Assembly: GCA_025356915.1 (NCBI GenBank)
Contig: JANXQG010000210.1
Coordinates: 1 to 6,447, forward strand
Direction: 5' to 3'
DNA from: Planctomycetota bacterium
Lineage (GTDB): Bacteria; Planctomycetota; Planctomycetia; Pirellulales; Thermoguttaceae
Length of the DNA: 6,447 nt
The notes beneath the pieces were generated by a model that worked only from the letters and a program-made list of their open reading frames with translations, had not been told where the DNA came from and searched no databases. The translations under genes were made by a program, and so were the position numbers. This document shows, one piece after another, positions 5,148 through 6,447 of this stretch (position 1 is its first letter; the number at the start of each line of letters is the position of its first letter).

Positions 5148-6447
5148 ATGCCTCTTGCCTGGAACGAAATTCGATATCGCGCGATTAAGTTCGCCAACGA
5201 CTGGTCAAAAGCCGCGCGCGAATCCTCCGACAAACAAACTTTCTGGAATGAGTTCTTTGAAGTCTTCGGTGTTTCTCGCAAAGCCGTAGCCTCCTTTGAA
5301 TCGCCCGTAAAGAAAATTTCCGGGCACGACGGGTTCATCGATCTCTTTTGGAAGGGCAACCTCATCATCGAGCACAAGTCGCTCGGCCAGAATCTCGGCA
5401 AGGCGCAATCTCAAGCGTTTGATTACATCCAGGCACTCTTCAACGAAGGTAAGCACAACGAGATCCCACGGTATGTCATCGTTTCCGACTTCGCACGCAT
5501 CGTTCTTTACGATCTCGAACCCGAAGAGCAGCAATATCTTCCACTCTTTGCCGATCACCGCGTGCAAATCGCGGCCGATTTTCCGCTCCAGGAATTCCAC
5601 AACAACATCCGCCCTTTCGCCTTTGTCGCGGGCTATAAACAACAGAAGCTCGATCCCGAAGATCCGGCCAACCTGCAAGCCGCTCGCATCATGGCCGACC
5701 TGCACGACGCGCTTAAAGCAGGCAAATACGCCGGCCACGAATTGCGAGTATTCCTCGTGCGTATCCTTTTCTGTCTCTTCGCTGAGGACACTGGCATTTT
5801 CGGCCAACCGCGCCAGTTCGAGCTTTACCTCCTCAACCACACAGCCCAAGATGCTTCCGATCTCGGTCCAAAACTCGCCCGTCTCTTTGAAGTCTTGAAC
5901 ACGCCCGAGGACAATCGCCAGAAGCACCTCGAAGCCGATCTTGCCGAGTTCCCTTACATCAATGGCGATTTGTTCAAGGAGCACCTTGCCTTCGCCGATT
6001 TCAACAGCGACATGCGCAACGCCCTCCTTGCCGCGAGTGCCTTTCGTTGGGAAAAGATTTCCCCCGCCGTCTTCGGTTCGCTCTTTCAGGAAGTGATGCA
6101 AGCACCTGAACGTCGCCAGCTTGGCGCACACTACACGGCCGAGATAAACATCATGAAGGTTGTTCGCTCCCTCTTCCTCGACGATCTGTCGGCGGAACTT
6201 GCAGCCATCAAAACCGACAAATCCACCCGGCGTGCGGCGAGGCTCAATGAATTCCACGACAAGCTCGCCGGCCTGCGATTCTTCGATCCGGCGTGCGGCT
6301 GCGGCAACTTCCTCGTCATCACCTATCGCGAGATTCGGGCACTGGAGTTGGATGTGTTGAAGCTGAAGTTCGGCCAGCAGCAGCACTTTACGCTCGACGA
6401 GATGAACAAGCTCTCGCGATTGGACGTCGACCAGATGTTCGGCATTG
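5148..6447 (+). CDS. MmeI-like (Type IIL/IIG) restriction endonuclease-DNA methyltransferase, N-terminal 433 residues (3' end outside window)
   Basis: The frame opens at ATG 5148 and stays open to the right edge. Residues 1-150 fit the MmeI N-terminal nuclease domain: D65 in GHDGFIDLFWKG and E75-H-K77 in LIIEHKSLGQ form a D-x9-ExK nuclease motif, followed by AFDYIQAL and YVIVSDF. Residues about 160-310 are the helical spacer (VRILFCLFAEDTGIF). The methyltransferase part begins with LGAHYTAEINIMKVV (about 335-349, motif X region) and the SAM-binding motif I, FFDPACGCGNFLVITYRE, with D380. The NPPF/Y catalytic motif and target recognition domain lie beyond the window. Such enzymes are single polypeptides of about 900-1000 residues that methylate one strand and cut at a distance. 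No Shine-Dalgarno is visible before the ATG (CCTCCCGTTCATCAC), unlike the ars genes, suggesting a different origin. BREX PglX-type or Type I methylases are the alternatives. Confidence 0.85.
   Translation, partial: MPLAWNEIRYRAIKFANDWSKAARESSDKQTFWNEFFEVFGVSRKAVASFESPVKKISGHDGFIDLFWKGNLIIEHKSLGQNLGKAQSQAFDYIQALFNEGKHNEIPRYVIVSDFARIVLYDLEPEEQQYLPLFADHRVQIAADFPLQEFHNNIRPFAFVAGYKQQKLDPEDPANLQAARIMADLHDALKAGKYAGHELRVFLVRILFCLFAEDTGIFGQPRQFELYLLNHTAQDASDLGPKLARLFEVLNTPEDNRQKHLEADLAEFPYINGDLFKEHLAFADFNSDMRNALLAASAFRWEKISPAVFGSLFQEVMQAPERRQLGAHYTAEINIMKVVRSLFLDDLSAELAAIKTDKSTRRAARLNEFHDKLAGLRFFDPACGCGNFLVITYREIRALELDVLKLKFGQQQHFTLDEMNKLSRLDVDQMFGI

Noticed and set aside
4877..5188. 103-codon + strand frame through the intergenic gap
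   Set aside because: It begins inside ArsG and runs into the RM gene in another frame. Its composition is rich in Ser, Cys and Arg with no motif and no ribosome site.
5205..6386. Long (393-codon) open frame on the minus strand
   Set aside because: It lies wholly antisense to the MmeI-like gene, whose + strand frame holds clear nuclease and SAM-binding motifs. The reverse frame is open because of codon bias in that gene, and its translation shows no recognisable motif.

Overview
The window is one co-directional (+ strand) stretch of a bacterial genome: an arsenic/thiol-redox operon entered at the 3' end of an Acr3 arsenite permease gene and running to about 4902, then a 245-base non-coding gap, then the first 433 codons of an MmeI-like restriction-modification enzyme that runs off the right edge. 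Moderate-to-high GC, mixed Shine-Dalgarno use, paired ArsF-type proteins and DGC zinc-binding proteins would fit a planctomycete or another environmental Gram-negative. That assignment is an impression from gene content only; there is no phylogenetic marker here.

Layout. 1-177: C-terminus of Acr3. 240-689: stand-alone GcvH-like lipoyl carrier. 686-1141: OsmC-like protein, start overlapping the preceding stop. 1147-1392: 81-residue thioredoxin-like protein with CTKC. 1410-1823 and 1833-2528: two tandem DGC-domain (Cys-rich, putative zinc-binding) proteins, the second with an extra C-terminal domain. 2548-2640: doubtful 30-codon ORF. 2681-2947: small membrane-anchored protein that looks like a thioredoxin cut off just after its active site. 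2960-3616 and 3650-4078: two ArsF-family extracytoplasmic proteins with CPTC. 4144-4902: ArsG-family CcdA/DsbD-like membrane protein. 4903-5147: no gene seen. 5148-6447: MmeI-like nuclease-methyltransferase, partial.

How the genes may work together. Almost every protein in the ars part carries a thiol, a lipoyl group or a Cys cluster, and most genes are separated by 0-35 bases with good ribosome binding sites, so they look co-transcribed from a promoter left of the window. Acr3 would export arsenite. The small thioredoxin (cytoplasm), the CcdA-like membrane protein (two Cys about 118 residues apart) and the two ArsF proteins (outside the membrane) have the right parts and topology for a trans-membrane thiol-electron relay. 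The family names ArsF and ArsG come from an arsEFG operon linked, as I recall, to reduction and efflux of nitro-aromatic arsenicals. The lipoyl carrier, OsmC-like and DGC proteins are not standard ars genes, and their presence makes this an enlarged and possibly undescribed thiol-based arsenic system. The restriction-modification gene is a separate module with no visible link to the operon.
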